A DNA stretch of 64,000 nucleotides from Sporosarcina sp. BI001-red (GCF_003384035.1 NZ_QQAK01000001.1:31852-95851); one strand, 5' to 3'. Shown: positions 32,147 through 42,285, numbered from the stretch's first letter. Made by a program: numbers and translations. The notes: generated by a model not told the origin, from the letters alone.

Positions 32147-32839
32147 ATGAAAAAGAAGTGGTTATTGGTAATAATTTTGTCTATGTCTTCACTAAGCGCA
32201 GGGTGTTCGTTCTGGGATGGTATACGGGGATGCCCAGACGGTCAAATCGATTGGACGGATGCCCTTATGATGAACGATATCAAATATGGCAGTGGGTTTA
32301 TACATCAAGAGGATACTTCTCTTCCGGAAACAGGAGACAGTCTTGGTAAAGTATCGTATATGCTAGACGGTCATGCGTGCTCCAGCCATAAGCTGAAAAA
32401 CGGTGAGGCTACTTATGTTTCTGTGGGAACGCCAGTTTACGAAGTGGTAGGTTACCAGCCGGAATTTCGTGTAATTGCAGACGGCCGTGTATTTCAAGTG
32501 ATCGACAATCCGAATGCAGAAACGCTGAGTGACCTCGCAGACATAGAAGGGAAAGTGACTAAAATTAGTATCCGGAGGGATGAGGATGATACGTTGCTTG
32601 GGGAACTGGACCCTGAACAAACTAAGGAATTTCTTAAAGAATACTTGTCTCTTCCTTATAAAGGGGATATAGATCCGAAAAACGAAAATAATAGGCACGC
32701 CCGGGTCCTGATCTATTTCCAACTTGAAGACGGAACCACTTTCCATACAATCTACATCCTTGATGAAAATATAATCGGTTATGATGCATTCGGAAACGAG
32801 AAGATGAAGGGGATTATTGAATCGGTCGTGAATGAGTGA
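32147..32839 (+). CDS. Predicted lipoprotein
   Basis: ATG 32147 after TTTAGGAGG; the frame open from 32105 has no site. 230 residues with signal peptide and lipobox SLSAGC. The mature protein contains three more Cys near the N terminus and centre (GCPDG, HACSSH) and a domain with VYEVVGYQPEFRVIADGRVF, resembling uncharacterised Bacillales lipoproteins. Function unknown. Confidence 0.8.
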   Translation: MKKKWLLVIILSMSSLSAGCSFWDGIRGCPDGQIDWTDALMMNDIKYGSGFIHQEDTSLPETGDSLGKVSYMLDGHACSSHKLKNGEATYVSVGTPVYEVVGYQPEFRVIADGRVFQVIDNPNAETLSDLADIEGKVTKISIRRDEDDTLLGELDPEQTKEFLKEYLSLPYKGDIDPKNENNRHARVLIYFQLEDGTTFHTIYILDENIIGYDAFGNEKMKGIIESVVNE

Positions 32840-32840
32840 C

Positions 32841-32880
32841 ATCATATTCTGAATTGCGTTGGAGTTGTGTAGTGCACACC
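32841..32880. repeat. Family A fragment
   Basis: CATATTCTGAATTGCGTTGG and GTTGTGTAGTGCACACC keep the second half of an A hairpin. Confidence 0.5.
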
Positions 32881-32988
32881 TTCACACTCATATCATTACA
32901 ATCTGGAAGGTATTTAATTGAGAATTATTATCAGTTATAGTATATTAGACAAGGAAAGATACTTATACCTACTAAAGGGGGATTTATA

Positions 32989-33705
32989 ATGCAGATTTAC
33001 TGGACTAAAATCAATAAGATTATAGAAGAAACGCCTGAGGTTAAAACCTATTTACTTGATTGCCCGGAAGACTTTACTTGGGAAGAAGGGTCTCACACTC
33101 ACTTCGCGCTGGAAGGTTTTAATGCCGGTGAGAAACCGAATCGCAGCCTGATTCGACATATGTCCATTTCCACACTACCGCATGAAAAGTCAATCGGTAT
33201 TACAACCCGCATTAAGGAACAGTGTTCAGAGTTTAAAACGATTTTAAGAAACCTTGGTGTAGGTGATGAAGTCGCAATATTTAAAACGCATTCAAATGTA
33301 CCACTAAAAAGAGAAGATAAAAACGTGTACTTGCTGTCCTCAGGTGTAGGGTTGGCAACATTCAGACCGTTGGTACTTGATTATTTCGAACGTGCAGACA
33401 ATGTCAATCAAATCCATTCACTGAACATTGATTCTTCAAAGGATTTTTTATTCACTACTGTGTTTGAATCCACGCCTGACAAGAAATTCACATCCCAGTT
33501 CGTCGACAATCGAAATGACTACTATGAAGAAGTGAAGCGACTTGCTTCGGACAAGGATGGTCTCTTCTATGTGGTCGGAAGCGATGAATTCCTCATGCAG
33601 AATATTGAAGTGCTTCGTGAGCAGGGCGTTGAGCCAGAACAAATTATGCTTGATAAGCATGAAGAGTCTCTTCCTAAGTTTTTATCATTAGATTTGTCAA
33701 TTTAA
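32989..33705 (+). CDS. FAD-binding ferredoxin-reductase-like oxidoreductase
   Basis: A 238-residue soluble flavoprotein of the ferredoxin:NAD(P) reductase superfamily. ATG 32989 after AAAGGGGG. The FAD-binding beta-barrel (about 1-105) has the RHMSIST motif in place of the usual RxYS, and the NAD(P)-binding part (about 110-225) has YLLSSGVGLATFRPL and FYVVGSDEFLMQ. There is no [2Fe-2S] domain. It could be an iron or flavin reductase; the electron partner is unknown. Confidence 0.8.
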   Translation: MQIYWTKINKIIEETPEVKTYLLDCPEDFTWEEGSHTHFALEGFNAGEKPNRSLIRHMSISTLPHEKSIGITTRIKEQCSEFKTILRNLGVGDEVAIFKTHSNVPLKREDKNVYLLSSGVGLATFRPLVLDYFERADNVNQIHSLNIDSSKDFLFTTVFESTPDKKFTSQFVDNRNDYYEEVKRLASDKDGLFYVVGSDEFLMQNIEVLREQGVEPEQIMLDKHEESLPKFLSLDLSI

Positions 33706-33725
33706 ATGAGGCAATAAATTCATAG

Positions 33726-33750
33726 TGATGCCTGTGCACGACACAACTGT
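33726..33750. repeat. Family A fragment
   Basis: GATGCCTGTGCACGACACAAC, the first arm only. Confidence 0.6.
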
Positions 33751-33763
33751 GGGATAAAAGTGT

Positions 33764-33817
33764 TAAAAGTAACCCTCTCATCTACTTAGCATGGTAGAGG
33801 AGGGGGTTACTTTTTTT
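33764..33817 (+). terminator. Terminator of the flavoreductase gene
   Basis: AAAAGTAACCCTCTCATCTAC pairs with GTAGAGGAGGGGGTTACTTTT; Ts follow. Strong stem. Confidence 0.85.
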
Positions 33818-33940
33818 GTTTCGTGTATAGAGCAATCATCGCTACAACCACTGTTCGGTGTTGCTACAAGGAACATTCCGAATTTAATACGCTTCATAGA
33901 TAAAGATTCCATCGGGTGTTATTTCTCTGTTTGTAATGAC

Positions 33941-35605
33941 CTACACGTGCAGAAGCCTAATGGTGATGGTTGTCCCATAGTTGTTTGAATCCACACTAAT
34001 TTTACCACCATGTGCTTCGACTAATTGTTTGGCTATCGTCAAACCAAGACCTGTTCCAGAATCACCTGAGGTCGTGTTCGTTCCTCTATAGTAGCGATCG
34101 AATAGATTCTCCATCATCGTAGGGGACATGCCTATGCCTTCGTCTCGAACTTCAAGCAAAACCCAATCATTTTCTAGGTTTATGTCTACATGAATTGGCG
34201 TACCTTCTGGGTTGTGTTTAATCGCATTGCCAATAACATTGTCTAACACCCTAGTAAATCTCCTTGGGTCAATGGCGACATAAAAAGATGCGCCTACTTC
34301 AGGAAAGTTAACAGTTTCCGTCTCGATTTTCCTAGCGTATTCATGTATGAATTTCCCCAACTCAATCTTTTCTATTTCAATTAACACGCCGTCATTTTTC
34401 AACTGATACGTATAGGTTAAATCATTAATAAGTGCATCCATATAGTTTGCTTTTTCTTGCATTACTGACGCAAACTTCTTCACTTCTTCACCCGTCCAAT
34501 TATGACTCGATTCGAGCATCACCGAGTAACCGTAAATTGAACTAAGTGGCGTCTTCAAATCATGCGATAACCCGGTAATCCAATCTTCTCGAAGTTGCTC
34601 AGTCTTTTGTAGTTTTCGTTCATTCTCTTCCAGATTATTAGCCAATGTGATCAAAGATACATCCACATCTTCATAAACTCTATATTTTTTCTTTAATCGT
34701 CCATCTTTCTCGTTTCGTATTTTGTGGTCTTTTACATGTCCATAATCTTTTCTAGACAACTTTTCAATCTTTTTCATGAAATAAAAAACAGGTCTTCCAA
34801 ATCTTTGACCTATCCAAAGTGAAAATAGAATAATAAATAGTAGAAGAATGCCGTGAAAAAGAGCAATGCCTATTAGAAACTTTTTCAAAAAATTAATCAT
34901 AGTAGTATCAAAGGGTGCATAATGCGGATTAGGCATTCTAACGACAGCAGTTGTTCCATCCTCAAGTGTTTTAGATGCTTTTATCTCTTTTTGTTCAGCT
35001 AGAACTTGTGACATTTCAAGCAATTCCATCCCATTCAACGCATCTTTCCCATTATCTTTAGATCTATGGATAAGACTACCGTCTGCGTTGTAGAGCTCGA
35101 ATACAGCTTTATGCTCTTCTAATAACCTTTTCTGATCATTAGTAATCGAGGGAAAACTTTTAGAAGTTATAAGTGTTTCCAACAGTACATCGCTATCTGT
35201 CCGTTCAATGAATAACAGCGAACGGTCTTTTTTCAGCAACCATATATACGAACCCTTATCAGCAGACATTTCATTGAAATCCGTAAACGTATACTTCGAA
35301 TGTTTTTCACTTTCCTCAGCAGAAGAACTAATTACGTTTCCTTCTTTATCAATAAGTTCTAAGAATCCACCGCTCTCTTCCGCACTTTTCTTTATTGCAT
35401 TTGAAAACAGGAAGTTTCCCTCTGAATCCCTCTCAATGTGACTCTCGATGGTGCCTATATCTGCTTCCCGGATATTTGTATATGCATTAAAATCACTAAA
35501 CCCTTTAATTGCCAATAAGATAATGATAAGTATAGAAGCGACGGCAATACTTAAATAAAAGATGAAGAAATAACCAACAAACCGGAGTGTAATCTTGCTA
35601 GACAC
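33941..35605 (-). CDS. Sensor histidine kinase
   Basis: About 554 residues from GTG 35605, eight bases after the regulator stop and behind GAGGGAG; a longer frame would overlap the regulator. N-terminal helix (FVGYFFIFYLSIAVASILII), a large extracellular sensor part (about 45-240), second helix (about 245-275), HAMP-like linker, HisKA with phospho-acceptor in GLSHDLKTPLSS (near residue 347), and HATPase with N box NVIGNAIKHNPEG, DEGIGMS, GTGLGLTIAKQLVEAHGG. Paired with the regulator upstream; the signal is unknown. It probably controls the divergent ABC exporter. Confidence 0.92.
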   Translation of the reverse strand: MSSKITLRFVGYFFIFYLSIAVASILIIILLAIKGFSDFNAYTNIREADIGTIESHIERDSEGNFLFSNAIKKSAEESGGFLELIDKEGNVISSSAEESEKHSKYTFTDFNEMSADKGSYIWLLKKDRSLLFIERTDSDVLLETLITSKSFPSITNDQKRLLEEHKAVFELYNADGSLIHRSKDNGKDALNGMELLEMSQVLAEQKEIKASKTLEDGTTAVVRMPNPHYAPFDTTMINFLKKFLIGIALFHGILLLFIILFSLWIGQRFGRPVFYFMKKIEKLSRKDYGHVKDHKIRNEKDGRLKKKYRVYEDVDVSLITLANNLEENERKLQKTEQLREDWITGLSHDLKTPLSSIYGYSVMLESSHNWTGEEVKKFASVMQEKANYMDALINDLTYTYQLKNDGVLIEIEKIELGKFIHEYARKIETETVNFPEVGASFYVAIDPRRFTRVLDNVIGNAIKHNPEGTPIHVDINLENDWVLLEVRDEGIGMSPTMMENLFDRYYRGTNTTSGDSGTGLGLTIAKQLVEAHGGKISVDSNNYGTTITIRLLHV

Positions 35606-35612
35606 TACTCTT

Positions 35613-36311
35613 TCACTCTCCCTCAGTATGGAGTTTATAACCAATGCCACGTACTGTTTTTAAATAGATTGGAGAGCTTGGATTGATTTCAATTTTTTCT
35701 CGTAACCTGCGAATATGTACCGTAATCGTATTATCATCTATAAAACTATCCAACCCCCACACAGCTTCATAAAGTTGTTCTTTCGAAAGAACTTGATTCG
35801 GATGCTCACAAAACAGTTTCAAGAGATGAAATTGTTTTCCTGGAATCTGAGTGACAACTCCATTTACAAATAATTCTGCAGCTTCTACATCTAGTTGAAC
35901 ATGTCCAAAGTCATATCGGTTTCTTCCTTTATTTACTGTAGACAGGTAGCGGCTTGTTTGCACTTTAACACGTGCTGCCAGTTCCATTGGATTAAAAGGT
36001 TTCGTTATATAATCATCAGCACCGTGTATGAAACCGCGTAATTTATCTGCATCAGACGATTTTGCTGTCAAAAAGAATATCGGCGCGTCTGATTGCCTTC
36101 GGATTTGTTCTGCTAGTTTAAGACCAGTTCCATCAGGCAACATAATGTCCAATATATATAGATCATAAGACTTTTTAAGAATGAGAGTTTCTGCTTCCCG
36201 ATAAGTTAAGCACACATCAATATCGAAGAATCCTTCCTTACGCAAAATAATATCTACCATGTCCCCAATCGCTTGTTCATCATCTAACACAAGTATTTTT
36301 GCCTGTTCCAC
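35613..36311 (-). CDS. OmpR-family response regulator
   Basis: A 232-residue regulator: receiver domain (acidic D10/D11, phosphorylation D55 in LYILDIMLPDG, K105-type switch FFLTAKSS) and C-terminal OmpR winged helix (QIPGKQFHLLKLFCEHP, DDNTITVHIRRLREKIE, VRGIGYKL). It is transcribed first in the two-gene operon with the kinase and is divergent from the ABC transporter. Four direct repeats in the shared upstream region are the likely binding sites. Confidence 0.93.
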   Translation of the reverse strand: MEQAKILVLDDEQAIGDMVDIILRKEGFFDIDVCLTYREAETLILKKSYDLYILDIMLPDGTGLKLAEQIRRQSDAPIFFLTAKSSDADKLRGFIHGADDYITKPFNPMELAARVKVQTSRYLSTVNKGRNRYDFGHVQLDVEAAELFVNGVVTQIPGKQFHLLKLFCEHPNQVLSKEQLYEAVWGLDSFIDDNTITVHIRRLREKIEINPSSPIYLKTVRGIGYKLHTEGE

Positions 36312-36327
36312 TAAATTCCCTCCATAT

Positions 36328-36369
36328 GTAAGATTCTGTTAAGGTTCCAGTCACATTCGTTTAAGATTC
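36328..36369 (+). promoter_or_regulatory. Four 9-bp direct repeats at 11-bp period, likely regulator boxes
   Basis: GTAAGATTC (36328), TTAAGGTTC (36339), GTCACATTC (36350) and TTAAGATTC (36361) begin exactly 11 bp apart. An 11-bp period is the helical-turn spacing used by OmpR-family dimers. A TATAGT -10 (36376-36381) follows, with its -35 region inside the repeats, as expected for activation of the ABC operon. Confidence 0.65.
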
Positions 36370-36404
36370 ACCCTTTATAGTAACAAATGAAAGGGTGGTT
36401 TTGT

Positions 36405-37115
36405 ATGTGGGTTATTGCTAAGCATGAAAGTTTACAACTATTAAAAAGCGTTAAATCAATTCTCGTTCTACTATTTCTACTCGGCTGTGCGTATGCCGGC
36501 GTAAGTGTTACTGAATTATTAAAGAGCTCCTTCGACATGATGAACGGAAATGATTTATCCGTATCTGCAAGTGAGGCGATGATCCATTCGATAGGTTTAT
36601 CGTTTGCCATTTTCATTTTCGGTCCATTATTTGCATTCATACTTACACATGATGCGATGAATCGAGATATTGAACAACGGACCATGCGTTTTTTAATAAC
36701 AAAAACCGAACGCAAAAAGATCGTTCTAGGAAAAGTGATAGGCCATTTACTATTTTGGTTTACCATTCTTACACTATCATACTTACTCATTTTCATTTTA
36801 TCTGGCTATTTTTCATTTTTCGCTTTTTTTCAATCTTTTTCATTCATATCTGTATTTGTTGGATTGGCATTATTGCTTTCTTTGATTATTAAGAGGCCAA
36901 TCTTCTCTTCATTTATTAGCATTCTGTTAGGGATTGCACTTCCCATCTTGAGCTTATGGGCGATGATTAGTGAAAAATGGGTTTTCTCAATTTTTAAATA
37001 TGTTTCTCCTTATAATTACTTGAAAGATGATAATATGCTTTTTCTTGTTAACTTTGCTTTTACAGCTGTGTATATAGGTTTGGCAATTTATTTATTTAGA
37101 AAGAAGGATGTATAA
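36405..37115 (+). CDS. ABC-2 type transporter permease
   Basis: A 236-residue membrane protein with about six helices. ATG 36405 is preferred because AAAGGGTGG ends 7 nt upstream; the ATG at 36387 contains that site. Hydrophobic helices with LLFLLGCAYAGV, FLITKTERKKIVLGK and LLIFILSGYFS are typical ABC-2 permease segments. The stop TAA overlaps the ATPase start (TAATG). Together with the ATPase it forms an exporter for an unknown substrate, probably under the divergent two-component system (for example an antimicrobial peptide). Confidence 0.88.
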   Translation: MWVIAKHESLQLLKSVKSILVLLFLLGCAYAGVSVTELLKSSFDMMNGNDLSVSASEAMIHSIGLSFAIFIFGPLFAFILTHDAMNRDIEQRTMRFLITKTERKKIVLGKVIGHLLFWFTILTLSYLLIFILSGYFSFFAFFQSFSFISVFVGLALLLSLIIKRPIFSSFISILLGIALPILSLWAMISEKWVFSIFKYVSPYNYLKDDNMLFLVNFAFTAVYIGLAIYLFRKKDV

Positions 37116-38008
37116 TGAATGCCATTTCAGTTCTAAATTTAACAAAATCATACGGTCGTACTAAAGCAGTGGATTCAGTAAATCTACACATCAAAAAAGG
37201 AGAATTATATGGATTTTTAGGGCGTAACGGTGCCGGAAAGTCGACCTTCATCAATATGCTAACAGGGATTATTCAACCAACAACAGGCGAGATTACCTTA
37301 CTCGACGTAAAAAACAGCAGCATACTATTCAAACGAATCGGAGTGTTACCGGATTACACCGCATTTTATGAATCAATGACTGCCCTACAACACTTAAGCT
37401 ACTTTTCCTCATTGCAAGGGGCTAAAAAGTCGAAAATGGAGTGCCTGACAGTTTTGGAAAAGGTCGGACTTGTCCCACATGCAGCTGTAAAAGTCGGCAA
37501 ATACTCATTCGGTATGAAGAAAAAGTTAGGCATTGCACAAGCAATCATTAATGAGCCCGACTTGCTTATTCTTGATGAGCCCACTTCAGGAGTGGACGCG
37601 GAATCAGCGATTCATATCCAACGGCTTCTCGTTGACCTCAACAAAAAAGGAACGACTATTTTCATGACCTCGCATAATTTGGACGAAGTTGAAAAGATCT
37701 GTACGCGCATTGCAATTATGAAAGATGGACGTATTGTAAACGAAGGAACGCTTTATGAACTTAAAGAGAAGTATACAAAGTCACTTGAAGTGTCCATGGC
37801 TTTATCCGAAAGGCCATCCAGTCAACTTCTCTTGGAGGCTACTCAAATCACAGGCCCTATAGAAACTTTAGAATCTACCCTGAATTTCAGAGCAAGTAAT
37901 GATGAGATGATCGAGGAAGTCGTTCGACTGCTCGTAAACTATGGGATTGGCGTTCATCGAATCTCAGCCAACCAACCAAATCTTGAAGATATTTTCTTGA
38001 ATGGATAA
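37115..38008 (+). CDS. ABC transporter ATP-binding protein
   Basis: A 297-residue ATPase: Walker A GRNGAGKST, Q-loop, signature YSFGMKKKLGIAQ (SFGMK in place of LSGGQ, as often in ABC-2 exporters), Walker B LLILDEPTSGVD, H-loop MTSHNLDEV. The C-terminal extension (about 215-297) is usual for drug or peptide exporters. Translationally coupled to the permease gene. Confidence 0.93.
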   Translation: MNAISVLNLTKSYGRTKAVDSVNLHIKKGELYGFLGRNGAGKSTFINMLTGIIQPTTGEITLLDVKNSSILFKRIGVLPDYTAFYESMTALQHLSYFSSLQGAKKSKMECLTVLEKVGLVPHAAVKVGKYSFGMKKKLGIAQAIINEPDLLILDEPTSGVDAESAIHIQRLLVDLNKKGTTIFMTSHNLDEVEKICTRIAIMKDGRIVNEGTLYELKEKYTKSLEVSMALSERPSSQLLLEATQITGPIETLESTLNFRASNDEMIEEVVRLLVNYGIGVHRISANQPNLEDIFLNG

Positions 38009-38073
38009 TAACGAGATACAAGAAAGCATATGAACATATATTTTTTAAAATCACATGTAGGGGGAATAATACT

Positions 38074-39216
38074 GTGTCGACAACAATTAAAAGAGTAGGA
38101 ACAATCGATGGAATCAGGGGGTGGAGTCTATTTGGGATTCTTCTAGCGAACTTACTCATCTTTCAATACGGGATTTTCGGAAAAGATGAAATAGGCTATT
38201 TCAATCTTTCATCTACTAACTTAGGATTTTACTATTTTACTAAGATCTTTATAGAAGGTGCTTTCATGCCCATCTTTACATTCATTTTTGGCTATTCCCT
38301 CATATTAATGAAGAAAAGTCTTGAAAGAAAACAACTACGAGTTAAATGGCATTTATTCAGAAGGTCAATTATATTAATGGGACTTGGACTCTTACATAGC
38401 ACTTTTTTATGGGAGGGGGATATTTTATTGATGTACGGAATTATGGGGATTTGCCTTTTACCTTTTGTTATGCGAAAACCAAAAACGATACTAATCTGGG
38501 TCGTCATTCTATTTTCTCTAATTACGGCAGTAAGCTTAGTCGATTCTGATGGAGATTTCAAATTAACAAGTGAAGCCAAAATGACATCTTATCTAAATGA
38601 AACAATGACTATTTATAGTTCTGGAACATATAGCGAAATTAAAGATCATCGTCTGAATAAAGATCCTATGGAACTTGGGGTAGGAGAGGGAGCAGTCATG
38701 CTTTTGCTGTTGCCACTTCTATTAAGTCCGATGTTTTTATTCGGGATGTATGCGGCCCAAATGAAATGGTTTCTGAATCCTATAAAAGAAAAAAGAAATT
38801 ACTTAGCTGGCTTATTAATACTCATACCTATAGGTCTATTATTAAAAAGTACACCCTATCTTTTTGATGAACTTAATATGGAACCGCTTGGTGGGATTGT
38901 TCTTCCAATCGGATACATTTGCCTAGTTGCATTCGCTTATTCCAAATTCCCAAGAGCGTTAACTGTTTTTGAAAACGTAGGGAAATTATCGTTAACCAAT
39001 TACATCCTGCAAACTGTTATATGTACTTTTATCTTTTACGGGTATGGTTTTGGTTTGTTTGCGAAACTTGGGGTTGCAGCTGGAGTTGTTTTAGGAGTCG
39101 TCATCTTTACTTGTCAAATAGTCGTCAGTACTTTGTACTTGAGATACTTTAAACAGGGTCCCTTAGAAAGGTTAATCAGAATCGGGGTTTATTTGCGACT
39201 ACGGGGTGCGCAGTAA
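38074..39216 (+). CDS. DUF418-family membrane protein
   Basis: A 380-residue polytopic membrane protein, from GTG 38074 after TAGGGGG. It opens with KRVGTIDGIRGWSLFGILLANL, the characteristic start of the DUF418/YeiB-like family (acyltransferase-3-like topology), and ends with the conserved NYILQTVICTFIFYGYGFGL block. Function of the family is unclear. It lies 65 bp after the ABC operon and may be cotranscribed. Confidence 0.85.
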   Translation: MSTTIKRVGTIDGIRGWSLFGILLANLLIFQYGIFGKDEIGYFNLSSTNLGFYYFTKIFIEGAFMPIFTFIFGYSLILMKKSLERKQLRVKWHLFRRSIILMGLGLLHSTFLWEGDILLMYGIMGICLLPFVMRKPKTILIWVVILFSLITAVSLVDSDGDFKLTSEAKMTSYLNETMTIYSSGTYSEIKDHRLNKDPMELGVGEGAVMLLLLPLLLSPMFLFGMYAAQMKWFLNPIKEKRNYLAGLLILIPIGLLLKSTPYLFDELNMEPLGGIVLPIGYICLVAFAYSKFPRALTVFENVGKLSLTNYILQTVICTFIFYGYGFGLFAKLGVAAGVVLGVVIFTCQIVVSTLYLRYFKQGPLERLIRIGVYLRLRGAQ

Positions 39217-39310
39217 GTCATCAATAGTATTTGCGGTCACTTAGCATCTATTAAATCCCTGAATTTATTGTCTGTACGTATAAATGGTTGCGATTCTGTT
39301 AGAGAAGTAG

Positions 39311-39370
39311 AATACCTGACTAAAGAATGTACTTCTCACAACATTAACGCTATTCAGAGTCAGGTCCTAC
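39311..39370. repeat. Possible inverted, degenerate family A/B copy
   Basis: On the minus strand GGACCTGACTCTGAATAGCG and ATGTTGTGAGAAG recall the core CTGAATAGTGT and arm GTTGT; TACCTGACT and AGTCAGGT pair across 40 nt. Confidence 0.35.
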
Positions 39371-39392
39371 ATAGACAACGACGGATTGTCTC

Positions 39393-40454
39393 TTAATCAG
39401 TTTTACTATTTGTGTTCGACTTCTCATGTGACGATGTGCGCTCAGGATTGTAAAATCGATCCACTAAATTGTATATCGTAATAAGTTCATAAAGCATAAC
39501 TAATTCCGGTGGAAATTGAGTTGGATGGATTTCATTGTTATTTGTTATCTCTTCATTGTTTCTCCAGAAAAGATCGGTGAGGTTTTTTAAGTGCAGCTGG
39601 TGCTTTTCGGAATTATAGGCCGCTGGATGCTGTAAGTCATTGGCAAGTTCCGCTACGGCGTGCATGATGATATCACGCTCTGAATTCGACCATGAAATCT
39701 GATTTGAAGGTAAATAGTCTAAATTCCCTAAATGATAATCCAAGTTATGCAAATAGGCCATTTGCCTTTCAGCCATGAGAAGCCCCTCATGATCCCCACC
39801 TAACAACGTGGGCAAGTTCGATTCATCCCGTTGAAAACGAATGAGTGTTTCTGTTTTCATGATTTCCTTATTCAGTTGGTGAATGATAACCCGATCTATT
39901 TTACGATTTGTGTGTTCGTCATAAAGAATCGTGCGGAAAGTTTGTTCCAAAATAGTTCCTGCCCGCGCCCCAATATTCTGGATGCTAACTAAAATATCTT
40001 TCCGATAATCTGGGCGGAAGACGATCATGTTCACAGCAGTGGATACCAATAGACCTGTCGTGGTTGTCCCTAGACGGATGAAAAAGGAGATTAAATAATT
40101 GCTGTGGATGACCTCAACCATGGCGACAGCAGTCAATGTTGCTACAAGTAGCCCAGCATGGAGGTTTAGTTTGTAGCAGGTTAAAATGGTGAAAACTGCA
40201 GCCAGTGTATATGTAATTGGAGAGTTTCCGAAAAGTGCAATAAAAAAAACAGCATATGCTGAACCAATAGCAGATGCCGGGAATCGGACGATGCCTTTTT
40301 TTATGGAATCACTTACGGTCGGTTCAATAGTGACAATTGCCGTGATCACAGCAAATACGGGCGGCCAGTGAAACCATTCACAAATAATAGCTGTTAAAAA
40401 TATAGCAATCCCTGTTTTTACTATTCGGATGCCATGGAAATGAAAGTTTCGCAT
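39393..40454 (-). CDS. Aromatic acid exporter family protein (FUSC-type)
   Basis: A 353-residue protein: six hydrophobic helices in the first 160 residues (AIFLTAIICEWFHWPPVFAV, LAAVFTILTC, LIVSTAVNMIVF) followed by a cytosolic helical domain (about 165-353) with a Ser/Asn/Lys tail. This is the half-size arrangement of the Bacillales aromatic-acid-exporter-like (YqjA/ArAE_1) family. Substrate unknown. It stands alone; an IS1182 element lies just upstream of its promoter. Confidence 0.85.
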   Translation of the reverse strand: MRNFHFHGIRIVKTGIAIFLTAIICEWFHWPPVFAVITAIVTIEPTVSDSIKKGIVRFPASAIGSAYAVFFIALFGNSPITYTLAAVFTILTCYKLNLHAGLLVATLTAVAMVEVIHSNYLISFFIRLGTTTTGLLVSTAVNMIVFRPDYRKDILVSIQNIGARAGTILEQTFRTILYDEHTNRKIDRVIIHQLNKEIMKTETLIRFQRDESNLPTLLGGDHEGLLMAERQMAYLHNLDYHLGNLDYLPSNQISWSNSERDIIMHAVAELANDLQHPAAYNSEKHQLHLKNLTDLFWRNNEEITNNNEIHPTQFPPELVMLYELITIYNLVDRFYNPERTSSHEKSNTNSKTD

Positions 40455-40503
40455 ATGATCTTGTCCCCCAATACATTTATTTTAACATAGAAAAACAGTT
40501 GGC

Positions 40504-40510
40504 TGTGTAC
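40504..40510 (+). repeat. Target-site duplication, left copy
   Basis: TGTGTAC, repeated at 42383-42389 on the other side of the element. Confidence 0.75.
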
Positions 40511-40817
40511 GGAGGCCACTGAAAAAGTCCATTAATAGTTGGTTAAGCGTGGGAGACTGTTGATTTGCGCTCCAGGCGGACGCTTTCCGAGGGGCTCGAT
40601 TTCAGCCTCCTCGTCGCTTCGCTTCTGCGGGGTCTTCAATCTTCGCTGATCCCTCCGGAGTCGCCGCCTTCTGCTCCAATCAACGGGGGTTCGTCATTCA
40701 TCATTAGACAGTCAAAACCTTCTAATTGAAAAATATTGAGCTCATCATCCGTGAAACGGGTGATGAGCTCTTTACGTTTGTTGTATAATAAATGCATTAC
40801 ATTCAGGTGGTGTCCCA

Positions 40818-42272
40818 ATGCTCTCTAACCAAGAAACCGTACAACTCAGTCCTTATATGGCTATCTACGATCTTGTTGTCCCTGCGGACAATATGCTTCG
40901 TCAAATTAATGAACTGGTTGATTTCACATTCATTCTAGAGGAATTAAAAAGTAAGTATTGCCTGGTGAACGGACGCAATGCCGTGCCACCGATTCGCATG
41001 TTCAAATACCTCCTGCTAAAATCAATCTTCGATTTATCGGATGTAGATATAGTAGACCGTTCAAGGTATGATATGTCCTTTAAATATTTTTTGGACATGG
41101 CACCGGAAGAAGGTATGATCGACCCTAGTTCATTAACAAAATTCCGTAGACTCCGTCTTCAAGATGAGGTTGGACATGCTCATTTGTAAGACGATCGAGA
41201 TTGCACTGGAAAAAACCTGATTAAAAGTAAAAACATGATTGTGGATGCCACCCATACGAAATCACGTTATAACCAAAAATCACCGAAGGAATTTCTAACG
41301 GAGAAATCGAAAAATGTACGAAAAGCAGTCTATCAAATTGATGATTCGATGAGAGAAAAGTTTCCTGAGAAGACTAACTCTGACGAAGTGGAAGATGAAC
41401 TAGATTATTGCCGAGAAGTTATCTCAGTCATTGAAAAGGAAGAACAGATTGCGCGAATTCCTTCTGTTCAGGAAAAATTGAATGTGTTGAAGGAAGTTGT
41501 CGAGGATTATGAAGAAGGGCTTACGTTCTCAGCCGATCGAGATGCCCGAGTCGGACATAAAACAGCGGACACCTCTTTAATTGGTTATAAAACCCATATT
41601 GCAATGAACGACGAACGCCTGATTACGGCTGCGATTGTCACAACTGGCGAGAAAAGTGATGGTAAATATCTACAGGAATTAATCGTGAAGAGTCAGAACA
41701 CAGGAATGGAAATCGATACGGTCATTGGAGATGCCGGGTATTCAGGAAAAAATAATATACAGTATGCAAAAGAAAATGAGCTTCAATTGGTTTCTAAATT
41801 ACATCCTTTTATCACGCAGGGCACCCGAACAAAAGAAGAGGAATTTGAATTTAATAAAGATGCCGGCATGTACGTCTGTAAAGCGGGGCATATGGCCATT
41901 CGCAAAGCACGGATCGGAACGAAAAAACTCAGGACAAATAAACTGCAAACGTATTATTTTGACGTAGAAAAGTGTAAGGTTTGTCCACTCTGCGAAGGCT
42001 GTTATAAAGAAGGAGCGAAAAGCAAGACCTATTCTGTCTCTATTAAGTCAACAGAACACGAGGAACAAGAAGCATTTCAAAATAGTGAGGAATTTAAGGA
42101 GAAAGCGAAATCTCGCTACAAAATCGAAGCGAAAAATAGTGAATTGAAAAATCGACACGGGTATGATGTTGCCACATACCAGGGTCTATTTGGCATGCAG
42201 ATGCAAGGAGCCATATCGATTTTCGCAGTCAATCTGAAACGGATTATCACCTTAATGAAGGAAGCGAAGTAA
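40818..42272 (+). pseudogene. IS1182-type transposase with two compensating frameshifts
   Basis: The reading begins at ATG 40818 (MLSNQETVQLSPYMAIYDLV) and stops at 41189; the second open part runs from about 41235 (MIVDATHTKSRYNQKSP) to 42272. Between them the family sequence LDMLICKTIEIALEKNL is found in another frame: one extra G at 41169 moves to it, and a six-A run at 41210-41215 (seven expected) moves back. Repaired, the protein would have about 484 residues with the DDE region (SADRDARVGHKTADTS, VIGDAGYSGK) and a C-terminal Cys cluster (CKVCPLCEGC). As read it is inactive, unless these are sequencing errors or recoding. Confidence 0.8.
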
Positions 42273-42285
42273 TAAAAACTAAAGG

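Noticed and set aside
40818..42272. Programmed frameshifting in the IS1182 transposase
   Set aside because: IS1182-type transposases are normally a single frame, and here two separate shifts (+1 then back) would be needed within 47 bp. Decay or sequence error is simpler.
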